Positions 26,157-35,516 are shown, numbered from the stretch's first letter. The stretch is 64,000 nucleotides of DNA from an uncultured Bacteroidota bacterium (GCA_902511755.1 CABXGL010000004.1:19615-83614), one strand, 5' to 3'. The notes: generated by a model from the sequence alone, not told the origin. A program made the numbers and translations.

Positions 26157-27402
26157 TAATTAGAAACTTTTCTTTTGCAATTATCCCAATTGGTCTTCCT
26201 TTCATTTTAGTTCCCAGAAAAGCACTGTTTTTAGATTTAGATAATATATCTGATTTTGAAAAAACATACTGTTTGTCTATGGTAAATAGAGACATATTTG
26301 AATTAGATCCTTCTTCAATCGTATAATCTTTAATTCCAAACCTAGACTTGCCAGATGTAAGAATTTTTATTGTTTTTTCTAAATTAAATATGTTTAATAG
26401 AGCTCCAAAAAATGATTCTAGACCAATAGTTCCATATTCAGCATTATCTATATCCATTTTTTTATTATCAATATCTATTGGCAAGTGATCGCTTGTTACC
26501 ATATCGATAGTACCATCTTCTACACCTCTAATGAGAGCTTTTCTATCTAATTCAGTTCTTAAAGGTGGTAAAACTTTGTAACGTGTATCAAAATTTTTTA
26601 ATTTTTCTTCATTAAATATTAAATTATGAATTGCTACACTACATGAAATATCCAAACCCTTGTTTTTTGCTTGTCTAATAAGATCAACAGAGCTTTTACA
26701 TGATATAGTAGGAATATGAAGCTTTCCTCCAGTATATTCTAAAATTTTTATATCACGATTTAATTGGGTTTCTTCAGACAATGAGGGTATTCCTTTTATA
26801 CCATATGAAGTACTAACTATTCCCTCATTAATTACTCCCCCCTTTGAGAGATATTTATCTTGTGCAAATGACATTAATAATCCATTAAAGGTTTGAGAGT
26901 ATAAAAGTGCAGTTTTTAATAAGTTAGGATTTACAATTGACTTTTTAAAATCATAAAAACCAACTGCTCCACTTTCTTGCATATCTTTTAATTCAGCTAA
27001 TTCTTGGGATTTACTTGATAAAGTAAAAGCTCCAATTGGGTGAATGTTTGTAATAAGTTGATTTGATTTTGATTTTATAAAAGATATATCTGCTTGAGTA
27101 TCTATAACAGGTTTAGTGTTAGGGTTAAGAAGAATATCAGTAAATCCACTTTTTCCAGCAATTATTCCACCATTATTAATTGTCTCTCTCTCTTCGTAGC
27201 CAGGTTCACCAAAAGAAACACTACTGTCAAACCATCCTTTAGAGACGTGTAAACCTTCTATACTAATTTCTTTAGATCCCTTTGAAGAAATAGATTTGTC
27301 AATTTTAGAAATTTTTCCTTTAGTAATTAAAATATCTTGCTTTCTACCGTGGTATTTACTCTCGGTATTTATAACTTTTGCAGATTTAAGAATAATAGAC
27401 AT
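26149..27402 (-). CDS. Dihydroorotase-like amidohydrolase lacking metal-binding histidines
   Basis: A 417-residue amidohydrolase of the dihydroorotase family: LHVSKGWFDSSVSF at 51-64, then GEPGYEERETI, which lines up with the RePGqehKEdI region. The HxH that should follow the Asp is S61-V-S63 here, and the later His pair is LHIPTIS (His to Thr at the ligand position). AIHNL and VTSDHLP are kept. Genuine dihydroorotase closes carbamoyl-aspartate in pyrimidine synthesis; this copy looks non-catalytic, like the PyrC-prime proteins that scaffold aspartate transcarbamoylase. Databases usually name it dihydroorotase. It is in an operon with the esterase and TIGR02757 genes. Confidence 0.8.
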   Translation of the reverse strand: MSIILKSAKVINTESKYHGRKQDILITKGKISKIDKSISSKGSKEISIEGLHVSKGWFDSSVSFGEPGYEERETINNGGIIAGKSGFTDILLNPNTKPVIDTQADISFIKSKSNQLITNIHPIGAFTLSSKSQELAELKDMQESGAVGFYDFKKSIVNPNLLKTALLYSQTFNGLLMSFAQDKYLSKGGVINEGIVSTSYGIKGIPSLSEETQLNRDIKILEYTGGKLHIPTISCKSSVDLIRQAKNKGLDISCSVAIHNLIFNEEKLKNFDTRYKVLPPLRTELDRKALIRGVEDGTIDMVTSDHLPIDIDNKKMDIDNAEYGTIGLESFFGALLNIFNLEKTIKILTSGKSRFGIKDYTIEEGSNSNMSLFTIDKQYVFSKSDILSKSKNSAFLGTKMKGRPIGIIAKEKFLIND

Positions 27403-27444
27403 GCAATCAAGTTATCCGTAAGAACATTGCTAAATAATGTTGGG

Positions 27445-27452
27445 CAAATATA
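27445..27452 (-). promoter_or_regulatory. Candidate -7 element upstream of the dihydroorotase-like gene
   Basis: On the minus strand the sequence is TATATTTG, a match to TAnnTTTG, 43 bases before the start codon and inside the 83-base gap after the TIGR02757 gene. No -33 TTTG is seen. It would allow the last two genes of the operon to be expressed separately. Confidence 0.3.
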
Positions 27453-27485
27453 AGGATTGATTTTGGAATTTGATTAAAAAAAAAA

Positions 27486-28259
27486 TTAAAAACCTTCAAA
27501 AATGCCTAATCCAAATAGTGCAAAATCATATTTTACTGGATCTTCAACATCTAGTTCTCTTAACTTGCTATCTAATTCTAAAACTGCTTTATGATCATTT
27601 TGTTTTCTTAATAGAAGACCTAACTTTCTAGCAACATTGCCGCTATGAATGTCTAATGGACAGGAAAGAATTGAAGGAGATATTTTTTTCCATATTCCAA
27701 AATCAACACCATTGTTATCTTTTCTAACCATCCATCTTAAAAACATATTCAATCTTTTACAAGCTGAACCTTTATATGGATCACTAATATGTTTTGTTGT
27801 TCTTTTAGGAAAATTATTATTAAAAAATATTTTTTTAAAATTATTAATACTAGAATGCATATTTAATTCATTTCTTTTGAGACAAAAAACAGTTTCTAAA
27901 TCGTCATAATTAGAATAAATTCTTTTTAATGTTTTTATAAAGTATCTAAAATCAATAGAATTAAATGTTCTATGAATTATATTAGTTTTTTCAATTTCTT
28001 TTTCTGAAGCATTTAAAACAAAATCATATGGTGAATTATCTAATATTTCCATCATTTTAAATGAATTTTTAATTATTGTTTTTCTTTGACCCCATGCAAT
28101 TGTTGATGTTAAAAATGAAGAAATTTCAATGTCTTGTTTTTTTTTGAATTTATGAGGAACTTGAATAGGGTCAGAATCTATAAAACTTTTTTGATTGTAT
28201 TGAAAAGATTTTTCATCTAAAAAATCTTTTATTTCATAATTAGTTAACCCATTTACCAT
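27486..28259 (-). CDS. TIGR02757 (DUF2400) family protein
   Basis: A 257-residue protein widely conserved in Bacteroidetes and of unknown function. Landmarks are DPIQVPHKFKKKQDIEISSFL (about 30-50), FKGSAC-like DPYKGSACKRLNMFLRWMVR (about 160-180), and CPLDIHSGNVARKLGLL followed by DPVKYDFALFGLG. The L-D-x-H element resembles the catalytic loop of helix-hairpin-helix DNA glycosylases (compare PVDTH in Nth at 22091), so a distant link to DNA repair is possible. It starts 20 bases inside lolD and so is translated from the same message. Confidence 0.85.
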   Translation of the reverse strand: MVNGLTNYEIKDFLDEKSFQYNQKSFIDSDPIQVPHKFKKKQDIEISSFLTSTIAWGQRKTIIKNSFKMMEILDNSPYDFVLNASEKEIEKTNIIHRTFNSIDFRYFIKTLKRIYSNYDDLETVFCLKRNELNMHSSINNFKKIFFNNNFPKRTTKHISDPYKGSACKRLNMFLRWMVRKDNNGVDFGIWKKISPSILSCPLDIHSGNVARKLGLLLRKQNDHKAVLELDSKLRELDVEDPVKYDFALFGLGIFEGF

Positions 28260-28902
28260 CTACAAGATTAAGTTTTCTATCGGCCATGTCAGCTAATTTT
28301 TTATTATGAGTAACAATTACAATTGTTAGATTTAATCTATCCCTAAGTTCAAAAAACAATTTGTGTAATTTGTTAGCAGAGATAGAATCAAGATTTCCGC
28401 TTGGTTCGTCTGCAAATAAAATAGAAGGTTCATTTATTAGTGCTCTTGCTACCGCAACCCTTTGTTGTTCACCACCAGAGAGTTCTGAAGGTTTTTGATC
28501 TTTAATCTGAAGAATATCAAGCGATTCAAATAGTTTCTCAGCTTTCTTGTTAATTAAATCTGTTTTGTCACCTTTTATCATTCCAGGAATGCAAACATTT
28601 TCTATTGCAGTAAATTCAGGCAATAGTTCATGAAATTGAAATACAAAACCTATTTGTTTATTTCTGAATTTAGAAATATCATTTTCATTGAGTTTTATGA
28701 TTTCAGTTTCATTTAATAATAAATTATACTTGTCCAAATTATCAGCCTTATCTAAAGTGCTTAAAATGTAAAGTAAGGTGGTTTTGCCAGCTCCTGAGGG
28801 ACCTACAATTGAAACTATTTCTCCTTTCTTAACATCAATACTTACATTGTCCAATACTTTTTTGTTATCAAATGTTTTAGTAATATTTACTGCTGAAATC
28901 AT
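28240..28902 (-). CDS. lolD: Lipoprotein-releasing ABC ATPase, LolD-like
   Basis: An ATP-binding subunit of 220 residues with Walker A GPSGAGKTTLLYIL (about 34-47), Q-loop IGFVFQFHELLPEFTA, signature LSGGEQQRVAVARAL and Walker B ILFADEPSGNLDS. The FQFHxLLPEFTA segment is characteristic of LolD, which powers transfer of lipoproteins from the inner membrane to the periplasmic carrier. No LolC/E permease is adjacent; in Bacteroidetes the parts are often apart. It overlaps the TIGR02757 start by 20 bases and leads that operon. Confidence 0.88.
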   Translation of the reverse strand: MISAVNITKTFDNKKVLDNVSIDVKKGEIVSIVGPSGAGKTTLLYILSTLDKADNLDKYNLLLNETEIIKLNENDISKFRNKQIGFVFQFHELLPEFTAIENVCIPGMIKGDKTDLINKKAEKLFESLDILQIKDQKPSELSGGEQQRVAVARALINEPSILFADEPSGNLDSISANKLHKLFFELRDRLNLTIVIVTHNKKLADMADRKLNLVDGKWVN

Positions 28903-28915
28903 ATTTTTAAAGAGT

Positions 28916-31366
28916 TTAGCTTTTTTTCTTTTTAATTAAATTGAAATCTATGAAATAATTTATTCTCAAAGAAAGTTGATGGTTAATAGGCTTATCAAAT
29001 AAATCTTTAGTGCTTGTATAGTAAGAAACACCAGACATATTATCTTCATTAAATAGGTTGTTTCTATACAATAAAGTTGCTTTACTTCCAGGAGCAAATT
29101 CCCAATTGAAACCTAAATCAAAATTCCATAAGTTAAAATTAGTGTTTGGATCATAATCACTTATATTTTTATTGGAAAGTTCTCTTGTTCCATCTGATTT
29201 AAGTAAATAAAAGGAGTTAAGATAATCAGCAGTACTCCAAAATTGACGTAATTTTAAATTAATAGATTTGTAAGAGTCGAAGTTATAATTAAGTGAGAAA
29301 TTATTTTCAATAGCTTTTACATCTCTATTTCCAAAAAAAACTTCTTCTTTATCCTTAAAAACATGTCCAATATCATCATAGTTTAAAGATTTTTTTACTT
29401 TATAATCAAAATTCAATTTATTATTAGCTCTAATTCCAATTCCAACACCAAAATCATAATCTTTTTTGTTCTCATTAAAATCTTCATTTAAACCGAATGA
29501 ATGTCCAAAGTCAAAGGAATATTCAATTTTTTTTCTAGAATCTGAATTAAATTTCAATTCTAACTCATATTCAGCAGGATCAATTATAAAAGTGTCTTTT
29601 TTTCTAGGTTCGTCATAATTATTATATTTTGTGGTATAATCAACATCAAACTCAATTTTATGCAACTCTAGTGTTGTAATATCAACTCCTGACCTTATTC
29701 CTCTAGACTTAATGATTTTAGGATAAAATCTGCTTGTTTCCCCAAGATAAAGATAACCTTGAATTTTTTCGTAAATCTTTGAGGGTTTGAAGGTCATAAA
29801 TCTAACCATTGCATAAAATCTTTGGTCATTTCTAGTTCTGTAAAAACCAAGATCATTTTGATAGTAATTTGCATCAACGCCTGCCCAACCTATAGCATAT
29901 CTAAAATTACCAGTTAGATTACTTAACCTAAATGTCCCCCTAAATCCTTTTGTATCAGAGAAGGTTGGAGAATCGCTTTGATATACAGTTCCGCTTACAT
30001 TATATTTTCTGTTGTTATCAAATAAATCAAAAACAAATGCACTGTTATTGGAATTCTTAAAATTTCCAGATCTATTTACATTTGTATTTAAAAAGGATAA
30101 AGTAGAGTATTCATTTAAAATTTGCTGACTAAATGATAAGATATTATAATTAGTTACAGGAGCGATCTTCTCGCTTCTTAATTCTCCAGAAGATTTATTG
30201 ATAATTCTAGCATAAGCATTGTTTGTAATAGAATTTATAAACCCAATACTTAATCCTGAATTTGTAGTTCCACTAACTTTTATTGAATTTAATAAATCAG
30301 GTTTAATATCATAATTGATTATTTCTTCATTGTTTTGTAAAATATCATTTTCTTTAAAATCAATTTCTTCACCAATTCTCCTACTGTAAAAGAAACTCCC
30401 GCTTCTAAAACTCATTCCATCAGCTTTTTTAAATAATGATGCACCTTCAGTAAAAAAAGCTCTATTTTCATCAAACTGTTGTTCAAACGGACTAAGATTT
30501 AGCTCTTTGTCATCAAATGTTACTTGTCCAAAATCAGGGATAAGAGTTGCATCTAATGTAAAACTATTATTAATTCCATATTTCAAATCCATTCCAGCAG
30601 AATACCCATTTAAAGGACTACTCCCTTTTTTAAAGTCTATAGAAGACTGTGCGTATGGATAAAAAAACAATCTTAGAGGAGGGGATATGTTTACAATATC
30701 AGAAGTTATCCCCATAGATTCACCATAATTTGCATTTTTTTGATCAACAAAATTCCAGGTATATACTTCACCAGATTCAATGATTTTTCTTCCAAAGTTT
30801 ATTCCCCATTTTTGAATATTTTTTGATGGAAAACGTAGCGCACTATAGGGAATTCTCATTTCCATGCTCCAGCTTTTATTACCAATAGATACTTTTGATT
30901 CAAAAACTGTATCAAAATCAAAATCATTATCTGACATTTCACCAGAAGTATATGAATCTCCTAAGGTTCCAGCACTTGTAACTATAAAGCTTTGTTCATT
31001 AATATTGTCGTCATAAGAATTGATAGATATAAAAAAACTCTCTGCATTTACTTCCCATATATCGTCTCTCTGGCTAAACTCAACTGGAATAGGATTTGGA
31101 TTATTAAATTTTCCAGCTACATAAATTGCATTGTCATCATAACCAATATATACGAAATGTTCATATCCTTCCTTTTCAGAAGAACCATTATTTGGCATCC
31201 ATCTTTCAAATTTAGTAGCAGGGACTAATGTTTTCCAATTAGCATCATCTAAAATTCCATCAATTTTTGGAGGGGATTTAAATCTTTTTAATTCAATAAT
31301 TTTTCTTTCTTGACCTAGATTTATAGATAAAAAAAATAAAGAAAATAAGGTGATAAAGTATTTCAT
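28916..31366 (-). CDS. Outer-membrane protein, CBM9-like domain plus DUF5916 barrel
   Basis: An 816-residue exported protein. A signal peptide (1-18, ending SINLGQ) is followed by a carbohydrate-binding family-9-like domain (about 25-230: PPKIDGILDDANWK, YVAGKFNNPNP, WSMEMRIPYSALRF). A DUF5916 beta-barrel follows, with FTLDATLIPDFGQV and FEQQFDENRAFFTEGASLF, its hallmark motifs, and an aromatic, strand-rich C-terminal half to RINYFIDFNLIKK. Its role is unknown; it may be tied to peptide or glycan uptake. It is separated from lolD by 13 bases, so it could head the lolD operon. Confidence 0.88.
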   Translation of the reverse strand: MKYFITLFSLFFLSINLGQERKIIELKRFKSPPKIDGILDDANWKTLVPATKFERWMPNNGSSEKEGYEHFVYIGYDDNAIYVAGKFNNPNPIPVEFSQRDDIWEVNAESFFISINSYDDNINEQSFIVTSAGTLGDSYTSGEMSDNDFDFDTVFESKVSIGNKSWSMEMRIPYSALRFPSKNIQKWGINFGRKIIESGEVYTWNFVDQKNANYGESMGITSDIVNISPPLRLFFYPYAQSSIDFKKGSSPLNGYSAGMDLKYGINNSFTLDATLIPDFGQVTFDDKELNLSPFEQQFDENRAFFTEGASLFKKADGMSFRSGSFFYSRRIGEEIDFKENDILQNNEEIINYDIKPDLLNSIKVSGTTNSGLSIGFINSITNNAYARIINKSSGELRSEKIAPVTNYNILSFSQQILNEYSTLSFLNTNVNRSGNFKNSNNSAFVFDLFDNNRKYNVSGTVYQSDSPTFSDTKGFRGTFRLSNLTGNFRYAIGWAGVDANYYQNDLGFYRTRNDQRFYAMVRFMTFKPSKIYEKIQGYLYLGETSRFYPKIIKSRGIRSGVDITTLELHKIEFDVDYTTKYNNYDEPRKKDTFIIDPAEYELELKFNSDSRKKIEYSFDFGHSFGLNEDFNENKKDYDFGVGIGIRANNKLNFDYKVKKSLNYDDIGHVFKDKEEVFFGNRDVKAIENNFSLNYNFDSYKSINLKLRQFWSTADYLNSFYLLKSDGTRELSNKNISDYDPNTNFNLWNFDLGFNWEFAPGSKATLLYRNNLFNEDNMSGVSYYTSTKDLFDKPINHQLSLRINYFIDFNLIKKKKS

Positions 31367-31453
31367 CTAATTAACAGGTACTTATAAAATGTTAAGGCGA
31401 AATTAACTAATTTTAGACAACAATAATTAATGAAGGTTTATTTTATATAATTC

Positions 31454-31984
31454 ATGATTAAAAACATAATATTAGCTGGAGGCTGTTTTTGGTGTACTGA
31501 AGCAATTTTTAGAACAATTAAGGGCGTTAAAAACATATTTCCTGGTTACATTGGTGGCCATACTCAAAATCCAACATATAAAGATGTTTGTACAGGAGGC
31601 ACTGGACATGCAGAAGCAATCAGTGTTGATTATGATTCTAAAATAATTTCTTTGGAAAATATTTTGATGATTTTTTTCTTAACTCATGATCCAACCTCTT
31701 TGAATAGACAAGGAAATGATATTGGAACACAGTACAGATCATCAATATTTAATGATGACGAAAATGAAATCAAAATAATCTTAGATTATATTAATGATTT
31801 AGAAAAATCTAATAAGTTGGGAAATAAAATTGTAACTACAATTGAAAAAAAGGACACTTTTTATATTGCCGAGAATTATCATCATGATTATTATAGTCTA
31901 AATAAAAATGTACCCTATTGCTCCGCTATAATTTCACCAAAGGTTAAAAAATTAATGAATAGCAAAAGTTCCTTGCTTAAATAA
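31454..31984 (+). CDS. msrA: Peptide methionine sulfoxide reductase MsrA
   Basis: Repairs oxidised methionine (the S-epimer of methionine sulfoxide) in proteins. The 176-residue protein has the catalytic GCFWCTEAIF at 10-19, IFPGYIGGHTQNPTYKDVC, VDYDSKIIS, and the DIGTQYRSSIF element. C-terminal YCSAIISPK may supply the resolving cysteine. There is no MsrB fusion and no signal peptide, so it is cytoplasmic. It ends 1 base from the convergent DUF6787 gene. Confidence 0.95.
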   Translation: MIKNIILAGGCFWCTEAIFRTIKGVKNIFPGYIGGHTQNPTYKDVCTGGTGHAEAISVDYDSKIISLENILMIFFLTHDPTSLNRQGNDIGTQYRSSIFNDDENEIKIILDYINDLEKSNKLGNKIVTTIEKKDTFYIAENYHHDYYSLNKNVPYCSAIISPKVKKLMNSKSSLLK

Positions 31985-31985
31985 A

Positions 31986-32339
31986 TTAATTTTTAAAAAA
32001 TAGTCCAAACGATAAAAATCTAATTAATTTTTTAGTAAATAAAATAGACATCTTTAAAAAAAAATTAAAAACAAATTTGTCTTTTTTAAAAGTAATGATG
32101 CTTACTAAAACTCCAAAGATAAAACCGAAGAAAACTAGTAATACTTGATATGCTGGAAAAACGATTAATAATCTAATAGGCCAGTAAAACAACCCAGGTA
32201 AAGTGTCTAGATTTAAATATACAGTAATTGGGTCAGATATTTTTGTTGCAACTGATCCAGTAATTGCAAAAACAATAAAAACTATAGTTAATTGAAAAGA
32301 ACCCTCTATTCCCCATTTTTTTTTTAATTTTTCTAACAT
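31986..32339 (-). CDS. DUF6787-family small membrane protein
   Basis: A 117-residue inner-membrane protein with hydrophobic segments at about 16-34, 48-60 and 65-85, and a charged start (MLEKLKKKWGIEGSFQLTIVF). QLTIVFIVFAITGSVATKIS and YWPIRLLIVFPAYQVLLVFFG match the DUF6787 family as I recall it. It has been labelled a diacylglyceryl transferase in places without evidence. It follows serA by 1 base, so it is the last gene of the serine operon. Its function and its link to serine synthesis are unknown. Confidence 0.7.
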   Translation of the reverse strand: MLEKLKKKWGIEGSFQLTIVFIVFAITGSVATKISDPITVYLNLDTLPGLFYWPIRLLIVFPAYQVLLVFFGFIFGVLVSIITFKKDKFVFNFFLKMSILFTKKLIRFLSFGLFFKN

Positions 32340-32340
32340 T

Positions 32341-33294
32341 TTAATTTAAAATTTTAATGATTTGTTCTGCAAGCTCAAGTCCAATTCTATCCTGTGCTTC
32401 ATTAGTTGCTGCTCCAATGTGAGGAGTTAAAGATATATTAGGATGCATTAGTAGCTTAATAGCAGGTTTTGGTTCATTTTCAAATGTATCCAATCCAGCA
32501 AATGATACTTTACCAGAATCAAGTGCTGAAAGAAGTTCTAATTCATTAATAACACCACCTCTAGCTGCATTTATAATTCCGACACCATCTTTCATCAGAT
32601 TAAATTCTTTTTTATTAATAATGTATTCTTTTTGAGCAGGAACATGAAGGCTTATAAAGTCAGATTTTTTTAATACATCCAAAAAAGAAGAAATTTTAAT
32701 ATTAAAATCAATAGTTTTCCCATTTCCAAAATCTAGTTTAATATCAGTCTTTTTTATTTTCTTATCACATGCTAACACTTTCATGCCAACCCCAAGAGCA
32801 ATTTTAGCTGTTTCTTTACCTATTCTTCCAAAACCAATTATTCCTATTGTTTTTCCTCTAAGTTCAACTCCTTTAGCATATGCTTTCTTTAATAATTTAA
32901 AATTATTATCGCCTTCAAGTGGCATATTTCTATTAGATTCATGTAGAAATCTAACGCCGCTATATAAATGAGCAAATACAAGTTCTGCAACAGAAGAAGA
33001 GGAAGCAGCAGGAGTGTTTATTACATTTAGTCCTTTACTTCTTGCATATTCTACATCAATATTGTCCATTCCAACACCACCTCTTCCTATAATTTTTAGT
33101 GATGGACATTGATCAATTAAATCTTTTCTTATTGTTGTTGCACTTCTAACTAACAGAACTGCAATATTTTGTGAATTAATATGATTTATGAGTTGTTCTT
33201 GGGCAACTGTGGTTGTTGAGATATTAAAACCTTCCTTTTTTAATTTATAAATACCACTTTTTGAGATACCATCATTAGCTAATATATTTACCAT
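32341..33294 (-). CDS. serA: D-3-phosphoglycerate dehydrogenase, short form without ACT domain
   Basis: An NAD-dependent 2-hydroxyacid dehydrogenase of 317 residues. The Rossmann fingerprint is IGIIGFGRIGKE (about 150-161); the catalytic residues lie in INAARGGVINE (Arg), near TFENEPKP (Glu) and SLTPHIGAAT (His). It ends just after the C-terminal cap, with no C-terminal serine-sensing ACT domain, so it is the short type. Downstream of serC by 10 bases, it makes the 3-phosphohydroxypyruvate that SerC transaminates, which fixes its likely substrate. A phosphoserine phosphatase is not in the window. Confidence 0.85.
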   Translation of the reverse strand: MVNILANDGISKSGIYKLKKEGFNISTTTVAQEQLINHINSQNIAVLLVRSATTIRKDLIDQCPSLKIIGRGGVGMDNIDVEYARSKGLNVINTPAASSSSVAELVFAHLYSGVRFLHESNRNMPLEGDNNFKLLKKAYAKGVELRGKTIGIIGFGRIGKETAKIALGVGMKVLACDKKIKKTDIKLDFGNGKTIDFNIKISSFLDVLKKSDFISLHVPAQKEYIINKKEFNLMKDGVGIINAARGGVINELELLSALDSGKVSFAGLDTFENEPKPAIKLLMHPNISLTPHIGAATNEAQDRIGLELAEQIIKILN

Positions 33295-33304
33295 TATAAA
33301 TTCT

Positions 33305-34369
33305 TTAAACTTTATTCTTTAATTCTTTCATCACATCTACTAATATTTTTACAGATGAAATATCTAATGCATTATATATGGATGCTCTATATCCGCCAAC
33401 AGATCTGTGACCATTAACTCCACTAATATCAGCATCCTTACACATTTTATCAAAAATCTCCTTATGAGCATCATCTTTAAGATTAAATGTAACATTCATT
33501 AAACTTCTATCTTCAACAGCAGCAAAACCTTGAAACAAATTATTCGAGTCAATTTCATTATATATCAAATGAGCTTTTTTGTTATTGTTTGCTTCAATGG
33601 AATTTATTCCTCCGTTCTTTTTTATCCATTCAAGGGTTAGCATAGAAGTATATACTGCAAAAACAGGAGGAGTATTAAACATACTATCCTTTTCAATATG
33701 AATTCTATAGTCAAGCATAGAAGGGATATTCCTATTAACTTTTCCTAGGATATCTTCTTTGATTATAACAAGAGTGGTTCCTGCTGGACCCATGTTTTTT
33801 TGTGCTCCAGCATAAATTAAAGAAAATTTTGAGAAATCAATATTTCTTGAAAAAATATCAGAACTCATGTCAGCTACTAATGGAACATTTGATTCTGGTA
33901 TTGATTTGATTTGAGTTCCAAAAATTGTGTTGTTTGTAGTTATATGTAGATAATTAAGATTAGGATCAATAATATAATCTTTAGGAATATAATTAAAGTT
34001 TCTATCCTTTGAAGATGCTAATTCAATAACTTCACCAAATAACTTTGCTTCTTTGATTGCCTTTGTTGACCAGGAACCAGTATTTAAATAACCTGCCTTT
34101 TGATCAAGCAGATTATATGCAGCCATTAAAAACTGAAGACTTGCTCCGCCCTGAAGAAACAAAGCCTTATATCCTTTGTTTTCAAGGTTCAATAATTCTA
34201 AAGCTAATGATCTAGCTTTAGTCATTATTTCAATAAAATCTTTACTTCTATGAGAAATTTCTATTAATGATAATCCTGAATTATTTAATTCTTTAACTGC
34301 TTCAGAAGCAATTCTTATTGCTTCATCTGGAAGGATACTTGGTCCAGCACTAAAATTATGTTTTTTCAT
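33305..34369 (-). CDS. serC: Phosphoserine aminotransferase
   Basis: A PLP enzyme of 354 residues converting 3-phosphohydroxypyruvate and glutamate to phosphoserine and 2-oxoglutarate. Starts KKHNFSAGPSILPD, as in the family, with LFLQGGASLQFLMA, DMSSDIFSRN, and the PLP-binding lysine in YAGAQKNMGPAG. C-terminal SGVNGHRSVGGYRASIYNAL carries the substrate-binding Arg and His residues. Length is normal. It lies between the acyl-CoA reductase gene (66 bases upstream) and serA (10 bases downstream). Also possible in pyridoxal synthesis in this class. Confidence 0.96.
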   Translation of the reverse strand: MKKHNFSAGPSILPDEAIRIASEAVKELNNSGLSLIEISHRSKDFIEIMTKARSLALELLNLENKGYKALFLQGGASLQFLMAAYNLLDQKAGYLNTGSWSTKAIKEAKLFGEVIELASSKDRNFNYIPKDYIIDPNLNYLHITTNNTIFGTQIKSIPESNVPLVADMSSDIFSRNIDFSKFSLIYAGAQKNMGPAGTTLVIIKEDILGKVNRNIPSMLDYRIHIEKDSMFNTPPVFAVYTSMLTLEWIKKNGGINSIEANNNKKAHLIYNEIDSNNLFQGFAAVEDRSLMNVTFNLKDDAHKEIFDKMCKDADISGVNGHRSVGGYRASIYNALDISSVKILVDVMKELKNKV

Positions 34370-34434
34370 AATTAAAAGGTTTGCAAATTAATCAAATGAT
34401 TCATAAATAATGTTAAATTTTAAATAAGATATTA

Positions 34435-35481
34435 TCACATTTTCAACAAAAAATTTACTGTATCAATATTGTCGGCATAATCGTCAATTTTTGGTTTTTG
34501 ACTTGATCCAAATGGAATAGAATTAGAAAAGCTAGAATTACTAACTATACACTGTAAGGACTCAGAATTTCTATCAATATATTTTTTAATTTCTTTAATT
34601 GAATTATATGTTTCGTAAAATAAACATGATATTGGTGAACCTAGCTTCTTGTCCTTTTTTAAAATAAGAAAACCATTTTCAATAAATTTTTCCTCACTCA
34701 TTAAATAAACAGCTTTATTGTAGTCATAATTGTTAGCATATCTATTGTGTTTTATTATCTCTTTAAATTCAAATAATGATTCAAAAAGTAAATCAAAATT
34801 ATAGTTCTTTGGAACAAATATCTTTGAAACATTTCTGCATCCCATTCCAAAATAATTAAAGATGTCGTTACCTAAATTAATTAGATTTTCTTTACTTTCA
34901 TTACCGTCTAAAACAGCTATTGAATGACGATTTTTTCTTAATAATTTAGGATACTTTTTAAAATAATATTCAAAATATTTGAATGATGAATTGCTTCCAG
35001 TTGCAATAACCCCGTCAAAGTTTTTTAATGGCTTATTTGTAAATTCAATATTCTTCTTAAAACCAAGTGAAATAAATTCCAAAAAATCAATTATTACGGG
35101 TAATAAAATTTTGTCATCTGAGGACATTTTTATTAAACATTTGTAGTTTAAAATTTTTGCGCATATAAAATCATGAAATCCAACTAAAGGAATGTTTCCT
35201 GCCATGATAATAGCAATAGTTTTATTTGAGTAATCTTTTAAATCATAATTATTTATCCATTTTGAAAGTTTTTTTGTTGTTAATTCTTTGCTCCAATTTT
35301 TAAAACAAAGCAAACAACTTTCTCTAGTAAACCATTGATTATATTGATTAGCTTCTTTAATTTTTTTATTAAAAATAATTGTCCATTTTTTATATTTAGA
35401 GTTTTCTTTTTGAAAAGAAATATCATAAAAAAGTTCTCCTAGTTTATGAAATGCCTCAATTTTTTGATCTATTGTTGTCAC
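34435..35481 (-). CDS. LuxC-like acyl-CoA reductase
   Basis: A 348-residue protein of the acyl-CoA reductase (LuxC) family, NADPH-dependent enzymes that reduce fatty acyl groups to aldehydes. Landmarks are AIIMAGNIPLVGFHDF near 88-103, IATGSNSSFKYFEYYF near 154-169, AVLDGNES and FGMGCRNVSKIFVP, in which the cysteine is the likely acyl-accepting residue. The GTG start at 35481-35479 gives the family's usual length. It is upstream of serC. No luciferase or fatty acyl synthetase genes are present, so it must make an aldehyde or act on an acyl thioester for another purpose, which I cannot name. Confidence 0.82.
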   Translation of the reverse strand: MTTIDQKIEAFHKLGELFYDISFQKENSKYKKWTIIFNKKIKEANQYNQWFTRESCLLCFKNWSKELTTKKLSKWINNYDLKDYSNKTIAIIMAGNIPLVGFHDFICAKILNYKCLIKMSSDDKILLPVIIDFLEFISLGFKKNIEFTNKPLKNFDGVIATGSNSSFKYFEYYFKKYPKLLRKNRHSIAVLDGNESKENLINLGNDIFNYFGMGCRNVSKIFVPKNYNFDLLFESLFEFKEIIKHNRYANNYDYNKAVYLMSEEKFIENGFLILKKDKKLGSPISCLFYETYNSIKEIKKYIDRNSESLQCIVSNSSFSNSIPFGSSQKPKIDDYADNIDTVNFLLKM

Positions 35482-35485
35482 TAAA

Positions 35486-35516
35486 TTTGGTAACTATATT
35501 TATTGAATTATTTTTG
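35486..35516 (+). promoter_or_regulatory. Bacteroidetes-type promoter of the ferredoxin gene
   Basis: TTTG (35486-35489) and TATTTTTG (35509-35516) are 19 bases apart, matching TTTG-N17-23-TAnnTTTG very closely. Transcription should begin about 35522, leaving a leader of some 28 bases to the ATG at 35550. The -33 box lies next to the divergent GTG start of the acyl-CoA reductase gene. Confidence 0.65.
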
